Shown: positions 1 to 9,676, counted from the first letter of the stretch. The stretch: DNA of 64,000 nt from Cellvibrionaceae bacterium AOL6 (GCA_003265435.1 NOXC01000013.1:1-64000), one strand, 5' to 3'. Made by a program: numbers and translations. The notes: generated by a model not told the origin, from the sequence alone.

Positions 1-98
1 CTTTTTGTTTGTATGGCCTGTCAGAAGATCCGAATCATTCCGCAGGTTCGACAAAACGCCAGGAGTCGTTTTGCACCGAGCGCAGCGAGCCCGAAGGG

Positions 99-120
99 CA
101 GGGCCCAAGGATGGGCCCTG
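99..120. repeat. GGGCCC hairpin
   Basis: Arms CAGGGCCC (99-106) and GGGCCCTG (113-120) pair perfectly around a 6-base loop. It lies 24 bp before the large palindrome and may belong to the same repeat-like element. There is no T-run on either side, so it is not a typical intrinsic terminator. Confidence 0.5.
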
Positions 121-144
121 GTGAATCCTCCCGCAGCTTCGATC

Positions 145-200
145 TAACGTATGCAATGGGGTCAGACCCCGTACGGGGTCTGACCCCATTGCATACGTTA
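145..200. repeat. perfect 56-bp palindrome
   Basis: Every base from 145 to 172 pairs with its partner from 200 back to 173, with no spacer. The centre is CCCGTACGGG, flanked on each side by GGGGTC/GACCCC and then ATTGCATACGTTA on the right arm. Such long perfect palindromes are unstable unless short-lived or selected. The right half recurs at 355-392 in the duplicated copy. Confidence 0.95.
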
Positions 201-546
201 ACTACGGCACGAAACTACCCGTCAATGTATCCCAATCGTTCGCACGGGGCCGTCGAAGGTCGGTACGGATAGCACAAAGGGGTCTTATTTGTAGCACAGG
301 GGCTGTTCTTCCAGCATACCGATAGCAATTTCTTTCCGCATTCTCAAACTGTCGCAGACCCCGTACGGGGTCTGACCCCATTGCATACGTTAACTACGGC
401 ACTAAAACACCCTTCAACGTTTCCCAATCGTTCGCACAGGGCCGTCGAAGGTCGGTACGGATAGTACAAAGGGGTCTTCTTTGTAACACAGGGCCTGTTC
501 TTCCAGCATACCGATAGCGATTTCTTCTCCCATTCTCAAACTGTCG
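163..546. repeat. 192-bp tandem duplication of the haloperoxidase 3' end
   Basis: Bases 163-354 and 355-546 align at a constant offset of 192 with scattered mismatches. Each unit begins with the 20-bp core palindrome CAGACCCCGTACGGGGTCTG. It runs through the intergenic bases and then the last coding bases of the haloperoxidase (read on the minus strand). Only the 355-546 copy is joined to the intact gene body; the outer copy keeps an equivalent stop but has diverged. The junctions at the palindrome core suggest replication slippage. Confidence 0.9.
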
Positions 547-2200
547 TAATAGTCGGAAAAATAGTGCACGCCGGCCATATTTCGGCCTATGGAAATGTTC
601 GCCGCGAGCTTGTTTAATTCCCCCTCAAGCGTCAGGAAGGTATCGCTACTCTTTTTCACTAAGGTATCGCCCGCGTCGTCAGGAACGAAGAGCACTGCCT
701 TGTCCTTTTCCTCAAAATGCGCAAACATTTGATCGCCTTTTCTTTCCACAAAAACGGCGCTGGTATCGAAGTAGGCTTTCAATATCGTGACGCAAGCACC
801 CGCAACAGTAGCGTGGCCAGCACCATAGGATGGGTGCATGGGCGAGCCTTCCTGGAAGGCCATCGGCAGCAACTTAGTGCCTGGGCCGTTCTCATGCTTG
901 GCATTGTTGAGATCAAAGATGGCCTGCGTCGTTTCGCTAATGCTGCCATCAAGTGACTCGAGGGCCTCGCCGAGTACCGCGAATTTTTCTTTTATTTTGT
1001 TGGCTTTGTGAATACGGCCAGCAAGCGCTTCCGGTCGTAGTCGGCAATGGGTGTTGAATTTTTGATAGCGAACGGCCTTCAGTGCTCGGGTAGCCACTTC
1101 GGTCACCAGCGTCAAGATATGAGGTCCCCCCCAAAGTGCAAATCCTCCCGCTTCTCTATCCTGTTTTACCCAAAGCGAAGTGATGTTTTTATCGTGCAAG
1201 CTGATGCTGTTCAAAAATCGTTTCCCATTTCCAGAGAGCGCATCAAAGCCTGGGTCGAATGGCGTTTTCATGGCGAGCAGAATTAAACAGGCGTTGAGAT
1301 AGGCCTCATAGAGTGCGTCGTAGTGAACGTAGGTTGCCAAGTCGCGTGGCGTGCAGATGAACCTTCTCTTGACGTCCTTTGGCGCGCCAAATAATTCGGC
1401 CTCATTGCCATCGTGTGGTGCCGCACCATTTTGAACGTCCAGCCAGTCCTTTTCCTGGGTCATGAAGTCCACCCCGCATTTAGCGATGGGGACTTTTTGA
1501 TTAATACACAGTGCGCCGTACTGAATAAGCCCGCTGGCCACGCCCAAGTCGCCCGCAACACTCTTATTGCCAATGAGCATGAACTGGGAAAGGTAGGGGC
1601 CCTGCTCCACGCCGGGGGAGGAGCCACGAAACGCGGTTTGTGGGCAAAGCTGGCCTCCTGTGTTTTTGCGGGGGCGCGCGTCTTTCCCGGACAAGTCGAA
1701 TTCAATCCTATTCAGTCGTCCGATACTTTCATTGATCTTACAGTCGTTCGTACCTTCGCTGAATGAGGTCAAAGGCTCATCGCGTAAACACGCAAGCTCA
1801 TACACCTCGGCCATTTCATAAGCCAGTTCAATTGTGCCAAGCGCCGGCGCCGGCGGCATGGTAACGGCCTGCGGGTCTGGGCCTTGGAGGTCATACACAA
1901 GGCCCGCCGTGGGGGCCTCCCAGGCACGTTTTTTTGGTTTGAACTGGGTACGGATGTGGTGAAGCTATCAATACTGCCAGCATCAATAGCCGCTCGAAAG
2001 GCGCCAAAGTCGGCTGGGTTGAGGACTAAACCGAGCTCTGGGCAATGTTCCAGGCCTTTGCTGAAGCTCATGGCAAAGCCCGCATGTGCGTAGCGTTGTT
2101 CATCTCCATTGCTTAGGTGTGTTTTGTGAGGGCGATCATTGGCCATTTGAGCCGCGTCGCTGCGAATTTTTTTGGCTACTTCTGGGCGATAGTCAGTCAC
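414..2200 (-). pseudogene. vanadium-dependent haloperoxidase, interrupted by a frameshift
   Basis: The product would oxidise bromide or chloride with H2O2 to halogenate organic compounds. The start is GTG at 2200, six bases after AAGGAG. The first frame gives about 90 residues, then the reading must move by one base at an A7 run (plus-strand T's 1929-1935) to continue as WEAPTAGLVYDLQGPDPQ and on to the stop at 414. The joined length, about 595 residues, is normal for the algal-type bromoperoxidase family. Active-site elements are present: K and R in KFNTHCRLRPE, HPSYGAGHA, and R/H in GRNMAGVHY. The usual Ser of the SGH triplet is Ala here. The sequence AAAAAAC is in the frame that permits -1 slippage, so mutation, sequencing error and programmed frameshifting all remain possible. 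Its 3' end is tandemly duplicated downstream. Confidence 0.8.
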
Positions 2201-2893
2201 TTCATTCTCCTTTGAAGATCCGTCGTTCGAACTGTTGCACGACCGACTGTTGGTCGATCGTGCCTGGGGTGGTTGCGGCGCTAGATAAAACGTTGCTTAA
2301 CACTGCGTTGTCGCGGATGGAACGCCATAGAACAGGCCTCAAGTACGCTGGAGGCATTGAACAGTCCGATGACAGAAGAAAAATACTTTCAGAAGTGTAT
2401 TAACGAGATGTAAGGGCGAGTCCTGTAATGTATTTGTGCCCGAAAAACACAGGTGTGTTGATGCGTTAATACAGAGAAAATTTCTTTGAGCTCATTGTTA
2501 TCTTATCTCGTTGGTCGGGGCAAATGGAGCAGCGCTTTCTAGATTGGAAGTACCTATGTGCTCTTAGGTGTAGGTTTCGCTCACTTCAGAATCGAATGTG
2601 ACATTTTTTAGTGCTTGTTGAATTTTAATTTTAATAAGCAGGTATGTGCGAGCGGACAAGATCTGGTGCTTGAGTAGGGGAGCGATACGGATCAACAATA
2701 GAATATTTCGATCGCTTTTCAGTGCCATAGCTCGATGTAAACATTCGACTGGCAGAATAAGGCGCCAGACTAAAGAAGTCATACTCGTGGTCGATACTTC
2801 TCGTATGGACAACTTACCCAGGATATATGTCTACATTGTGGGTAAAAAATAGGCTGTTTTATTCTAGCTCGACGTTTCTGGAGACCCCAAAGA
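2201..2893. other. AT-richer intergenic region between divergent genes
   Basis: This 690-bp gap separates the haloperoxidase (minus) from the first chemoreceptor (plus). Apart from an inverted repeat near the haloperoxidase start I see no gene or RNA. The short open frames here have no convincing ribosome binding site or protein-like composition. Confidence 0.5.
2237..2263. promoter_or_regulatory. inverted repeat, possible operator of the haloperoxidase gene
   Basis: GCACGA (2237-2242) pairs with TCGTGC (2258-2263), with CGACC/GGTCG nested inside. It lies 37-63 bp upstream of the GTG start at 2200, where a repressor site would be expected. The GACCGACnGTTGGTC look is reminiscent of TetR-family operators, but no regulator gene is adjacent. 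Confidence 0.3.
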
Positions 2894-4525
2894 ATGAGTT
2901 TCAAAATCGGCACTCGGCTTTCTATCGGCTTTGCATTTGTCATTGCCTTAATTGTGTTGTTGACGACATTTTCCGTCGTGCAGGTAAGCCGCGTAGGCAG
3001 CGCGCTGACCACGATTAATGATGTGAACAGTGTTCAGCAACGTTACGCGATTAATTTCAGGGGCAGTGTGCACGATAGGGCCGTTTCTCTGCGAGATGTG
3101 GTGTTGGTTGACTCTCAGGGGGAGGTGCGTGAAGCCGTCGAGGAAATCCGCGTTTTGAGTCAGGACTACAAAGAGTCTGCAAAGCGACTAGAAGCACTGC
3201 GACGCACGCTGGATAACGAAACCCCAGAAGAGCGCAGCGCACTCAAAAAGATCGATGCAATAGAGGCACGTACTCTGCCGATGATTGAAGACGTGATCAG
3301 GCTCAGAAATGCTGGGCATCGGGATGAGGCGACCCGGATCATGATGTCGCAAGCCAAGCCCGCGTTCATCGAATGGTTGCGCGTGATCAACGAATATATC
3401 GACCTTAAAGAAAGCCAAAACAATGTCATTACCAAAGAAGCCCGCGCATTGACCTCCGGGTTCGCGCTTGTTTCGTGGATGATTACGTTGGGGGCCGTAG
3501 CGCTGGCCGTGGTCGCAGGCTTTATCATTACTCGCAGTATTACGGCGCCCTTGCAGACTGCGGTGAGCGTTGCACAATCGATCGCGTCGGGTGATTTGAG
3601 TACGCCAGTCTCATCGAAAGGAGATGACGAGACGGCGGCGGTAATGCGTTCACTTGAGGCCATGCGCGCGTCCCTGCGCGATACCGTGGATGCGATTCGT
3701 GAATCGGCGGATAAGCTGAGTCATTCCTCATCGAAGATTGCAGAAGTGACGGTGCGCGGGGCAGAACTGGCCGATCATCAGAATTCCCAGCTACAGGATG
3801 CGTCTCGCTCGATGAGTGAAATGAGCGCATCGGTCAACGAAGTGGCTGAAAATGCGGTCGCGACCTCAGCGGAGTCGGAAGAGGCTTTGCGCTCGTCCCA
3901 GTCCTCGGCGGAGCGAGTGGCGCATACGGTGTCCTCACTGGGGAGTATGTTAGAGGAAACACGAAAAACCTCAGAACTGATCGAAGCGTTGGCGGTAAAG
4001 AGCCAGGATATCGGAGAAGTGCTGAACGTCATTCGTTCTATCGCGGATCAAACCAATTTGCTTGCTCTGAACGCCGCGATTGAGGCGGCACGAGCCGGTG
4101 AAGCGGGGCGAGGCTTTGCCGTTGTGGCGGAGGAAGTGCGGAATCTCGCCAGTAAAACACAGTCTTCGACTCACTCCATCGAAGAGATGATTCATGCGAT
4201 ACAGCAAAATGTGCAGTCTGCAGTCGGTTCAATTGAAAATGCGTCGGAGCAGGGAAGGGCAACAAGTGATCTTGCGTCTGAGGCGGTGGAATCTCTAGAG
4301 AGCGTCAAACAGGATATTCAATTGATTGCGGGTCGTAACCACACCATTGCGTCGGCGGCTGAACAGCAGGCCCAAGTGGGTAGAGAAATCGATAGCGGTA
4401 TTTCAAATATCCGAGGTTTGGCTCAGGAAGTGGATACGGTGGCGGACACGACAAAATCAGAAGGAGAAACGCTGAGAAAGCTGTCCTCCGCGCTGCTGGA
4501 GAACATCGGCCGCTTTAAATTGTAA
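2894..4525 (+). CDS. methyl-accepting chemotaxis protein
   Basis: This inner-membrane chemoreceptor (543 aa) signals to CheA/CheW. Residues about 10-32 form the first membrane segment, followed by a roughly 150-residue periplasmic helical sensor of the four-helix-bundle type, a second membrane segment near 190-212, a HAMP linker, and the cytoplasmic signalling hairpin. The invariant hairpin tip ([20 protein letters not shown]) is at about residues 381-400. The start at 2894 has GGAG ten bases upstream. The ligand cannot be told from sequence. It lies tail-to-tail with a solute-binding-like gene and near a second chemoreceptor, forming a small sensory cluster without cheA/cheW/cheY in the window. 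Confidence 0.95.
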   Translation: MSFKIGTRLSIGFAFVIALIVLLTTFSVVQVSRVGSALTTINDVNSVQQRYAINFRGSVHDRAVSLRDVVLVDSQGEVREAVEEIRVLSQDYKESAKRLEALRRTLDNETPEERSALKKIDAIEARTLPMIEDVIRLRNAGHRDEATRIMMSQAKPAFIEWLRVINEYIDLKESQNNVITKEARALTSGFALVSWMITLGAVALAVVAGFIITRSITAPLQTAVSVAQSIASGDLSTPVSSKGDDETAAVMRSLEAMRASLRDTVDAIRESADKLSHSSSKIAEVTVRGAELADHQNSQLQDASRSMSEMSASVNEVAENAVATSAESEEALRSSQSSAERVAHTVSSLGSMLEETRKTSELIEALAVKSQDIGEVLNVIRSIADQTNLLALNAAIEAARAGEAGRGFAVVAEEVRNLASKTQSSTHSIEEMIHAIQQNVQSAVGSIENASEQGRATSDLASEAVESLESVKQDIQLIAGRNHTIASAAEQQAQVGREIDSGISNIRGLAQEVDTVADTTKSEGETLRKLSSALLENIGRFKL

Positions 4526-4537
4526 AATGTAGAGTGA

Positions 4538-4569
4538 GCACCGCGCCTAAAGCTGATGGGGCGCGGTGC
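4538..4569. terminator. strong hairpin between convergent genes
   Basis: A perfect 10-bp stem, GCACCGCGCC (4538-4547) with GGCGCGGTGC (4560-4569), closes a 12-base loop. It lies between the convergent chemoreceptor and solute-binding-like genes and could end transcription from both sides. No clear U-tract follows on either strand. Confidence 0.5.
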
Positions 4570-4575
4570 GTGTTA

Positions 4576-5475
4576 TCAATCAAACTCGCCCAACTCCAAA
4601 CGACGTGCACCGTCCAGCAAGTCATCAATATCCAGCATGTACTGACTGACGACGGCTTTTGATTCCGCCGGAATGTAGGGATTGTCGAGGTCGATGACCC
4701 GCCGATGTTCTAGATCGGCATTTTCCAAGAAAGCCTGTACGCGATCATTGTTGTAGAAAAATCGATCGAAACTTCCGTCATTGAGTGCGGCCAGCATGCC
4801 ATACTCAATATCTGCTGCTAATTGCGGATATTTTTTACTGACAAAAAAGTAGGTCGGAAGGGGGTAGCGCACAATCAGGTGGTTTTCGACAATTAAATCC
4901 AAGTGGCTGAAGTTTTCGGTCTCTACCCAGGCTTCAGTCGCTCCTCGAGGAAAGGCATCGAAGCGCTCACCTTCAAGCATGTGGTACAGCCCTGTTTTCT
5001 TCGTCGATCGGGCAACGGTAATGCCCGATGCTTCTAAAATTTGTCCGTCTCGCCAGCCGCGACCTTGGCCCATGGTGACGGCTTGCAGTTGCGCTAACGT
5101 ATTAATTTTCGAAAATTCTGCTTGGTCTTGCGCTCTGATGATCAGGAAGCGCAGGCTCATGAGCCCCCGATACCCGTCGATGCGCACCGGTATAAAGTCG
5201 CGCTCCTGGTCGGCAGAGGTGCCCCCCCAGAATACAGCGATTTTTCCCGTCAAGGCGGCTTCTCGTTCGGCCAGTTTACTCAAGCGTTCGGGCGCTTCGG
5301 TAAAATGATATTCCTTATCTGAATAGCTAAGGGCCAGTTTGAGTAAATCGAGCATATAGGTGCTGCGATTGCGTACCTGATTGATGCCCACCTCCTGTGA
5401 GGCAGACAGCGCGGAGGCGCTGACGAGCAGCGATAGCAGTGCGGCGAAGGTCGAGGCAAGGAAGCGGGCGGCCAC
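4576..5475 (-). CDS. periplasmic solute-binding-like protein (SBP family 3 type)
   Basis: The 299-aa product has an N-terminal signal peptide (RFLASTFAALLSLLVSASALS) and then a fold resembling the extracellular amino-acid-binding (PBPb) proteins, so it should sit in the periplasm. I place the start at GTG 5475, with AAGGAG six bases upstream. The upstream ATG at 5520 would add 15 residues that spoil the signal peptide. There is no ABC permease or ATPase nearby. Its position between two chemoreceptors suggests a role as an accessory ligand-binding protein rather than a transporter component, but that is inference. The substrate is unknown. Confidence 0.7.
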   Translation of the reverse strand: MAARFLASTFAALLSLLVSASALSASQEVGINQVRNRSTYMLDLLKLALSYSDKEYHFTEAPERLSKLAEREAALTGKIAVFWGGTSADQERDFIPVRIDGYRGLMSLRFLIIRAQDQAEFSKINTLAQLQAVTMGQGRGWRDGQILEASGITVARSTKKTGLYHMLEGERFDAFPRGATEAWVETENFSHLDLIVENHLIVRYPLPTYFFVSKKYPQLAADIEYGMLAALNDGSFDRFFYNNDRVQAFLENADLEHRRVIDLDNPYIPAESKAVVSQYMLDIDDLLDGARRLELGEFD

Positions 5476-5577
5476 AATTGGCTCCTTTTTGTTATAGTAA
5501 GTTTGAAAGGTTTTTAACATATCAAACTATAGCAAAGGCTGACACATTTCTCTTTGCGGTGTCGCTTCCTTTTTTAC

Positions 5578-7080
5578 TTATCCTGCCGAGGTCCTGAATC
5601 GCGCGCTGCTCGATTGCAGAGACTTGGCAACGTGTTCCATGGTTGAGGCGCTTTCTGCAGCGCGTTGCGCATCCTCGGAAGTTTGGGAACTGGCATCGAG
5701 AATGTTCGCAACGTTGCGGCTCACATCCTCAACGACGCTACTCTGCTGATTGGCGGCAACGGCGATCGCCGAGTTCATTTGGTTTATTTCGCCGATGGCG
5801 GTCGTCACCTGCTCCATGAGTTGGAGTGATTCTCGGGTATTTTGTACGCACTCGTCAGCCTGATGCTGGCTGCTCTCAATCACCGAAACGGCCGACTGAC
5901 TGCCGTGCTGCAGTGTTTCGATCATGTTGTCGATTTCCTGCGTGGACTGTTGCGTTCGTTGCGCCAAGGTCCGAACTTCATCGGCAACCACGGCAAAACC
6001 TCGGCCTTGGTCGCCCGCTCGTGCGGCCTCAATCGCCGCGTTCAGCGCGAGTAGGTTGGTCTGTTCAGCAATGCCGCGGATGACGTCGAGTACGGAGCCA
6101 ATGTTGGCGGTTTGGGTATTCAATTCGGTAATGGTACCTACAGCGTTTGCCACTTGTTGGGCCAGGCTCGCGACGGCATCCTGCGTATCCTGACTGACAG
6201 TGGTGGCGCGTTGGGCGCTGCTGCTTACCTCGTCGGACGCGTTCGCGGCATAGGACGCATTCGAAGAGATTTCGCGGGTAGCGGCGGTCATTTCTTCAAT
6301 GGCGGTGGCAATCATGTCCGTTTCACTCTGCTGAGTGGCGGTAGCCTGGCGCATCTTATCGGTCACTTCGGCGAGCTGACCGCTTTCATTGCGGAGTTGG
6401 TTTGCGTATTGATTCACCTCTTGCGCGAGGGACTCCACATCGGCGGTGTAGCCATCAAAGCGTTGCAGTAATTCGGTGGAGCCAGAGGTGCGAAGCCGTA
6501 AATCAATAATGTCGTCGGCAAGGATGGCCGTGGTGACCTGCATCAACTCGAGGCTTTGTACGGCTTCGCGGTGCAGGTTTCGGGCAAAAAGAATCAGGAC
6601 CGCGGTTTCAACAACCACATAGCCGGCGTGCAGGAAAATGACCCATAGGCCGTTTTCGGTTGTGCTCAATACATACACGTTGGCACCCTGACTTTGCAGC
6701 GCAAAAAAGCCGAGGTGGTGAACCGCAATGACTGCTGCTGCGGCGACCACAGGGACCCAGTCCCGGTAGTACAACAGTATGGCAAGCAGCGCAAATACAC
6801 CGAAATGCATTTCAATCATGCCTTGCGCCTGGTGGATGTGCAGGGCAGTGAGCACCATAAACCCGGCAGCCATCGCGATGCGGCAAACCAACTGTCCTTT
6901 AGCGAGGCTGTAAATCGCGCAGAGTGCGGCGATAGTGCCTCCGCCGATGAGCAGGGCCTCCGCCCAGGTGCTGTACCAGTTGGCGAGCGCCAGTGCGTAG
7001 AGCGTCAACCCAATGTTGATCATCAACATCAGTTTGTCCGCGTTTTGGTAGTGCTGTTCAAGTGCTTGGTTGTTCAACAT
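5578..7080 (-). CDS. methyl-accepting chemotaxis protein with polytopic membrane sensor
   Basis: The 500-aa product has an unusual N-terminal half of about six hydrophobic segments (residues 20-190) with short conserved loops ([33 protein letters not shown]). It lacks a periplasmic domain and an obvious HAMP. The C-terminal half is a classical chemoreceptor coiled coil with the tip [20 protein letters not shown]. The His-rich membrane part suggests sensing of something in or near the membrane, such as redox state or a bound metal, but this is inference. GAGG lies seven bases before the ATG at 7080. It is transcribed in the same direction as the solute-binding-like gene downstream. Confidence 0.9.
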   Translation of the reverse strand: MLNNQALEQHYQNADKLMLMINIGLTLYALALANWYSTWAEALLIGGGTIAALCAIYSLAKGQLVCRIAMAAGFMVLTALHIHQAQGMIEMHFGVFALLAILLYYRDWVPVVAAAAVIAVHHLGFFALQSQGANVYVLSTTENGLWVIFLHAGYVVVETAVLILFARNLHREAVQSLELMQVTTAILADDIIDLRLRTSGSTELLQRFDGYTADVESLAQEVNQYANQLRNESGQLAEVTDKMRQATATQQSETDMIATAIEEMTAATREISSNASYAANASDEVSSSAQRATTVSQDTQDAVASLAQQVANAVGTITELNTQTANIGSVLDVIRGIAEQTNLLALNAAIEAARAGDQGRGFAVVADEVRTLAQRTQQSTQEIDNMIETLQHGSQSAVSVIESSQHQADECVQNTRESLQLMEQVTTAIGEINQMNSAIAVAANQQSSVVEDVSRNVANILDASSQTSEDAQRAAESASTMEHVAKSLQSSSARFRTSAG

Positions 7081-7105
7081 ACTGCTGCCTCAAAATGTAC
7101 CTGAA

Positions 7106-7630
7106 TTACACGGGGGCTGATGGGACCTGCGTCCTGCAAAAACAGCCCAGAGCGTCCTGTGAAATCCATTCTGTGTTTTGCTCCTGTTGCAGGCGCTCAA
7201 GCGTCGTCTGCACAAAATCGTCTCCCTCGCCGCAAAATGCGCCGCTGCTGTAAGGCCCAAAGTACGCGAGTTGGCCCTGTTTGGACCAAATCGCGACCGC
7301 TGGGGTCGCCGGTACACGCTGACCGAGTGTTAGTGGGTCGGCGTGGAGGAAGTCTGCCACTTCCTCATAGCGCGCTTCGAGATCCCGCACGTGGACTTCA
7401 GCAAAGCGAGTGCATGGGCAATCGTCGTCGAGAAAATGCATGACACGAGGTCGTTCAGCGTGGTCAAAATGCATGTTTTCGAGGACGTCCCCATCAAAGC
7501 TGGCCGCAATCTGTTGATAGGATTGGATGTACCGGAATTGAAACCACCAGAAGCCAAATGCGGATGCACCCAGCCAGAAAATCATGAAAGCGATCGCCAG
7601 CTGCTGGCGCGACCGTGCGCTATGAAACAT
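7106..7630 (-). CDS. membrane-anchored thioredoxin-fold-like protein (DUF6436-like)
   Basis: This 174-aa protein has one N-terminal membrane anchor (residues 10-32) and a C-terminal domain facing the periplasm. It contains several conserved Cys: DDDCPCTRF near residue 73, FCGEGDD near 132 and GCFCR near 162. The order beta-strand, CPC, helix, then TPAVAIWSKQGQLAYFGPYS fits a thioredoxin-like fold. I believe it matches the DUF6436 family, whose function I do not know. It ends 26 bp before the second chemoreceptor start and is probably cotranscribed with it. Confidence 0.65.
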   Translation of the reverse strand: MFHSARSRQQLAIAFMIFWLGASAFGFWWFQFRYIQSYQQIAASFDGDVLENMHFDHAERPRVMHFLDDDCPCTRFAEVHVRDLEARYEEVADFLHADPLTLGQRVPATPAVAIWSKQGQLAYFGPYSSGAFCGEGDDFVQTTLERLQQEQNTEWISQDALGCFCRTQVPSAPV

Positions 7631-7795
7631 GGTGTGCTCGTGTTCCTCTCAACTATCGGTATGGAGATTGAATGCTCTTTGAGCATATCGCCTGCCTTTT
7701 AGTCAGCTTAGCAACAGATTGGCCAATGTGCAGAAATACACATGGTCACGGCGACACTTACTGTGATGGGTGGGTAGGGGGAGGAGGCGGGAGTA

Positions 7796-7816
7796 CGGGC
7801 CCTTTGGGAGGGCCCG
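7796..7816. terminator. GC-rich hairpin downstream of the GPH symporter
   Basis: CGGGCCC (7796-7802) pairs with GGGCCCG (7810-7816) around a 7-base loop, 16 bp past the stop of the minus-strand symporter gene. A U-tract is lacking on the minus strand, so its role as a terminator is uncertain. Confidence 0.35.
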
Positions 7817-7831
7817 GTTTGGTTTCGGCGC

Positions 7832-9442
7832 TTAAGATCCGCTTGCGCGCCGCTGCAGAAGCGTACTTTCGATTTCGGCCATGCGCCCACTTGAGAGTGG
7901 GTAGAACAGCATCAGCACAGCACCTACCACGGCGAATAGCGCCGGTATCCAGCTCATCAACGCTTTCATCGCCGGGAGGGCCAGTGAAATGGTGCTCGCG
8001 TCGGTGCCGACGTAACCATAGGCTGCGAGCACCATGACAACCAGGGCCCCGGCAAAACCGCCCCCGGTTTTATTGATGAAGGTGCCGGCAGAAAACACTA
8101 GACCCGTCGCGCGGCGTTGATGCTTCCATTCCGAGTAGTCGGCGGAGTCACCCAGCATGCTGAAAAACAGCACTGGCCACATCGCCACAAAGAACTCAGC
8201 ACCGATACCCAGTACGAACAGCGTGCCGACGTCTTCAGGCCCAAGCAGAAATATTGCGCAGGAGAGGGCGGCGCCAATCAGCAGCGTTGCGATAAACAGT
8301 TCCCGCTTGCCGATGAAGCGAATCAAGAATCCGGTGGCCAATGCGCCGAACACAGAGATGACCATCGTGCCACCCAGGTAGGCGCTGAGCAGCGCGTTCT
8401 GCGCATTGATATTGGCAAGCCATTCTGGCGCCCAGCTGAACGTCGACGCGAGCGTCATGTTGTCATCCAGAAAGTGGAAGAAATAGTACGCTGTAGCAGC
8501 ACTCTTGATGCCAGTGAACATCATGAACAGAAAACCAATGCCCAACAAAATCACCCAAGGGATGTTCGTCAATAAATCAACGATGTCGAGTTGTGCATCG
8601 CTGAGCGCGTCACGGGGAGTGTTGATCAGTCGACGAATTACGATTATCGTCACAATAATAACGGCCAGGAAAAACAGGCCGGATTGCCAGTTTCTGAAAT
8701 AGAAAAACAGGGTCATGCTGATTAGCGGTATCGAAGCCAGCAGCATGTTTTTGCTGAAGTTCAGCCAGTCTGTTTTGCCCTCTGTTTTTTGCTGGGGCGG
8801 AGGCGTTACCCGTTCACGTGTGCTCAGGAATGTGATCAACAAAAGGAAGACAAGCAGCCCGGCAAAGACGTACATCGTACTCTGGTAGCCGGCTTTATCG
8901 TCGCCGTTACCGAACAGGCTCAGTAAAACCGGGGTTCCGACGGAAATAATAAAGCCACCAAGAAATGCACCTGCAAAGCGCCAGCCTGAGAGCTTAGTGC
9001 GCTCTACGTTGCTCGGTGTCATCACGCCCATTAGCGCGGAGTAGGGAACGTTATTCATCGTGTACGCTAGGGTCAGCCCGATATAGGTGACATAGGCGTA
9101 GACAAGTTTCATCGTCGGGCTGAGATCGGGCGTGGTGTAGGTGAGAACCATGAACACACCGAGTATCGGGGCGGAGAAAAGCACCCAGGGACGAAATTTA
9201 CCCCATCGAGTTTGCGTGCGATCCGCGATCATGCCCATGATGATGTCGGTCACGCCGTCCGACATGCGCACGATCAGCATCAGGGCGCCTACTGCCATGG
9301 CGTCGAGCCCGAACGTGTCCGTGTAGAAAACGGCCAGAAAAAACATCGCGCCACGCCAAACTAGATTGGCTGCGGCATCGCCCATCGCGTATCCGATTTT
9401 CTCGCCGAAGGACAAGCGGTGTGAAGAAGAGAGCGCCGACAT
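7832..9442 (-). CDS. GPH-family sugar:cation symporter (MFS)
   Basis: A 536-aa inner-membrane transporter with about 12 hydrophobic segments. The N-terminal motifs (GEKIGYAMGDAAANLVW, FYTDTFGL, then RMSDGVTDIIMGMIADRTQT and GKFRPW) are those of the glycoside-pentoside-hexuronide:cation symporters that import oligosaccharides and glycosides. It is longer than the usual 450-480 residues because of an expanded central region (about 210-310) that may add membrane segments. The upstream region carries two copies of a LacI-like motif also found before the cellobiose phosphorylase gene, so cellobiose or cellodextrins are the likely substrate (inference). Confidence 0.85.
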   Translation of the reverse strand: MSALSSSHRLSFGEKIGYAMGDAAANLVWRGAMFFLAVFYTDTFGLDAMAVGALMLIVRMSDGVTDIIMGMIADRTQTRWGKFRPWVLFSAPILGVFMVLTYTTPDLSPTMKLVYAYVTYIGLTLAYTMNNVPYSALMGVMTPSNVERTKLSGWRFAGAFLGGFIISVGTPVLLSLFGNGDDKAGYQSTMYVFAGLLVFLLLITFLSTRERVTPPPQQKTEGKTDWLNFSKNMLLASIPLISMTLFFYFRNWQSGLFFLAVIIVTIIVIRRLINTPRDALSDAQLDIVDLLTNIPWVILLGIGFLFMMFTGIKSAATAYYFFHFLDDNMTLASTFSWAPEWLANINAQNALLSAYLGGTMVISVFGALATGFLIRFIGKRELFIATLLIGAALSCAIFLLGPEDVGTLFVLGIGAEFFVAMWPVLFFSMLGDSADYSEWKHQRRATGLVFSAGTFINKTGGGFAGALVVMVLAAYGYVGTDASTISLALPAMKALMSWIPALFAVVGAVLMLFYPLSSGRMAEIESTLLQRRASGS

Positions 9443-9599
9443 GAATACCCCGAATTGTTATTGGTCGTTGTTGTTGTGTGTCGTCTAGCGGCTGAAATGC
9501 ACCGCATCAGGTACTGAATCGCAGCACCTTAGCAGGCGCCATGAGCTCCGTAAAGCCGCGCGCCACGTGCTCTGGAGGCGTGTTCCCGGAGACTCAAAA

Positions 9600-9613
9600 T
9601 GTAAACGGTTGCG
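9600..9613. promoter_or_regulatory. LacI-like operator candidate
   Basis: TGTAAACGGTTGCG matches the motif TGTAAYCGRTTACA in its left half and centre. It lies about 160 bp upstream of the GPH symporter start. The same motif recurs at 9677 and in front of the cellobiose phosphorylase gene. Confidence 0.45.
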
Positions 9614-9676
9614 TCTCGCGACAGCCGCTCAACGGTAACAACACTCGGTTTTTTTCAAGTACTTTAAATTGGAGTA

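Larger units (their letters stand above)
1..413. other. non-coding, repeat-rich segment
   Basis: I see no credible gene here. The segment holds an 8-bp hairpin (99-106 pairing with 113-120, loop of 6), a perfect 56-bp palindrome (145-200), and most of a 192-bp tandem duplication that copies the 3' end of the neighbouring haloperoxidase gene. The palindrome motif GGGGTCAGACCCC resembles REP-like elements that I associate with REP-associated tyrosine transposases, but no transposase gene is visible in the window. The open reading frame at 9-272 runs straight through the palindrome and is not protein-like. Confidence 0.6.

Noticed and set aside
9-272. Frame crossing the palindrome at the left end
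   Set aside because: It reads through a perfect palindrome and repeat material, with no ribosome binding site.
396-411. A shared 15-base word GGCACTAAAACACCC at about 397 and 30656
   Set aside because: One 15-base match between two places in 64 kb on either strand is expected by chance; the flanks do not match.
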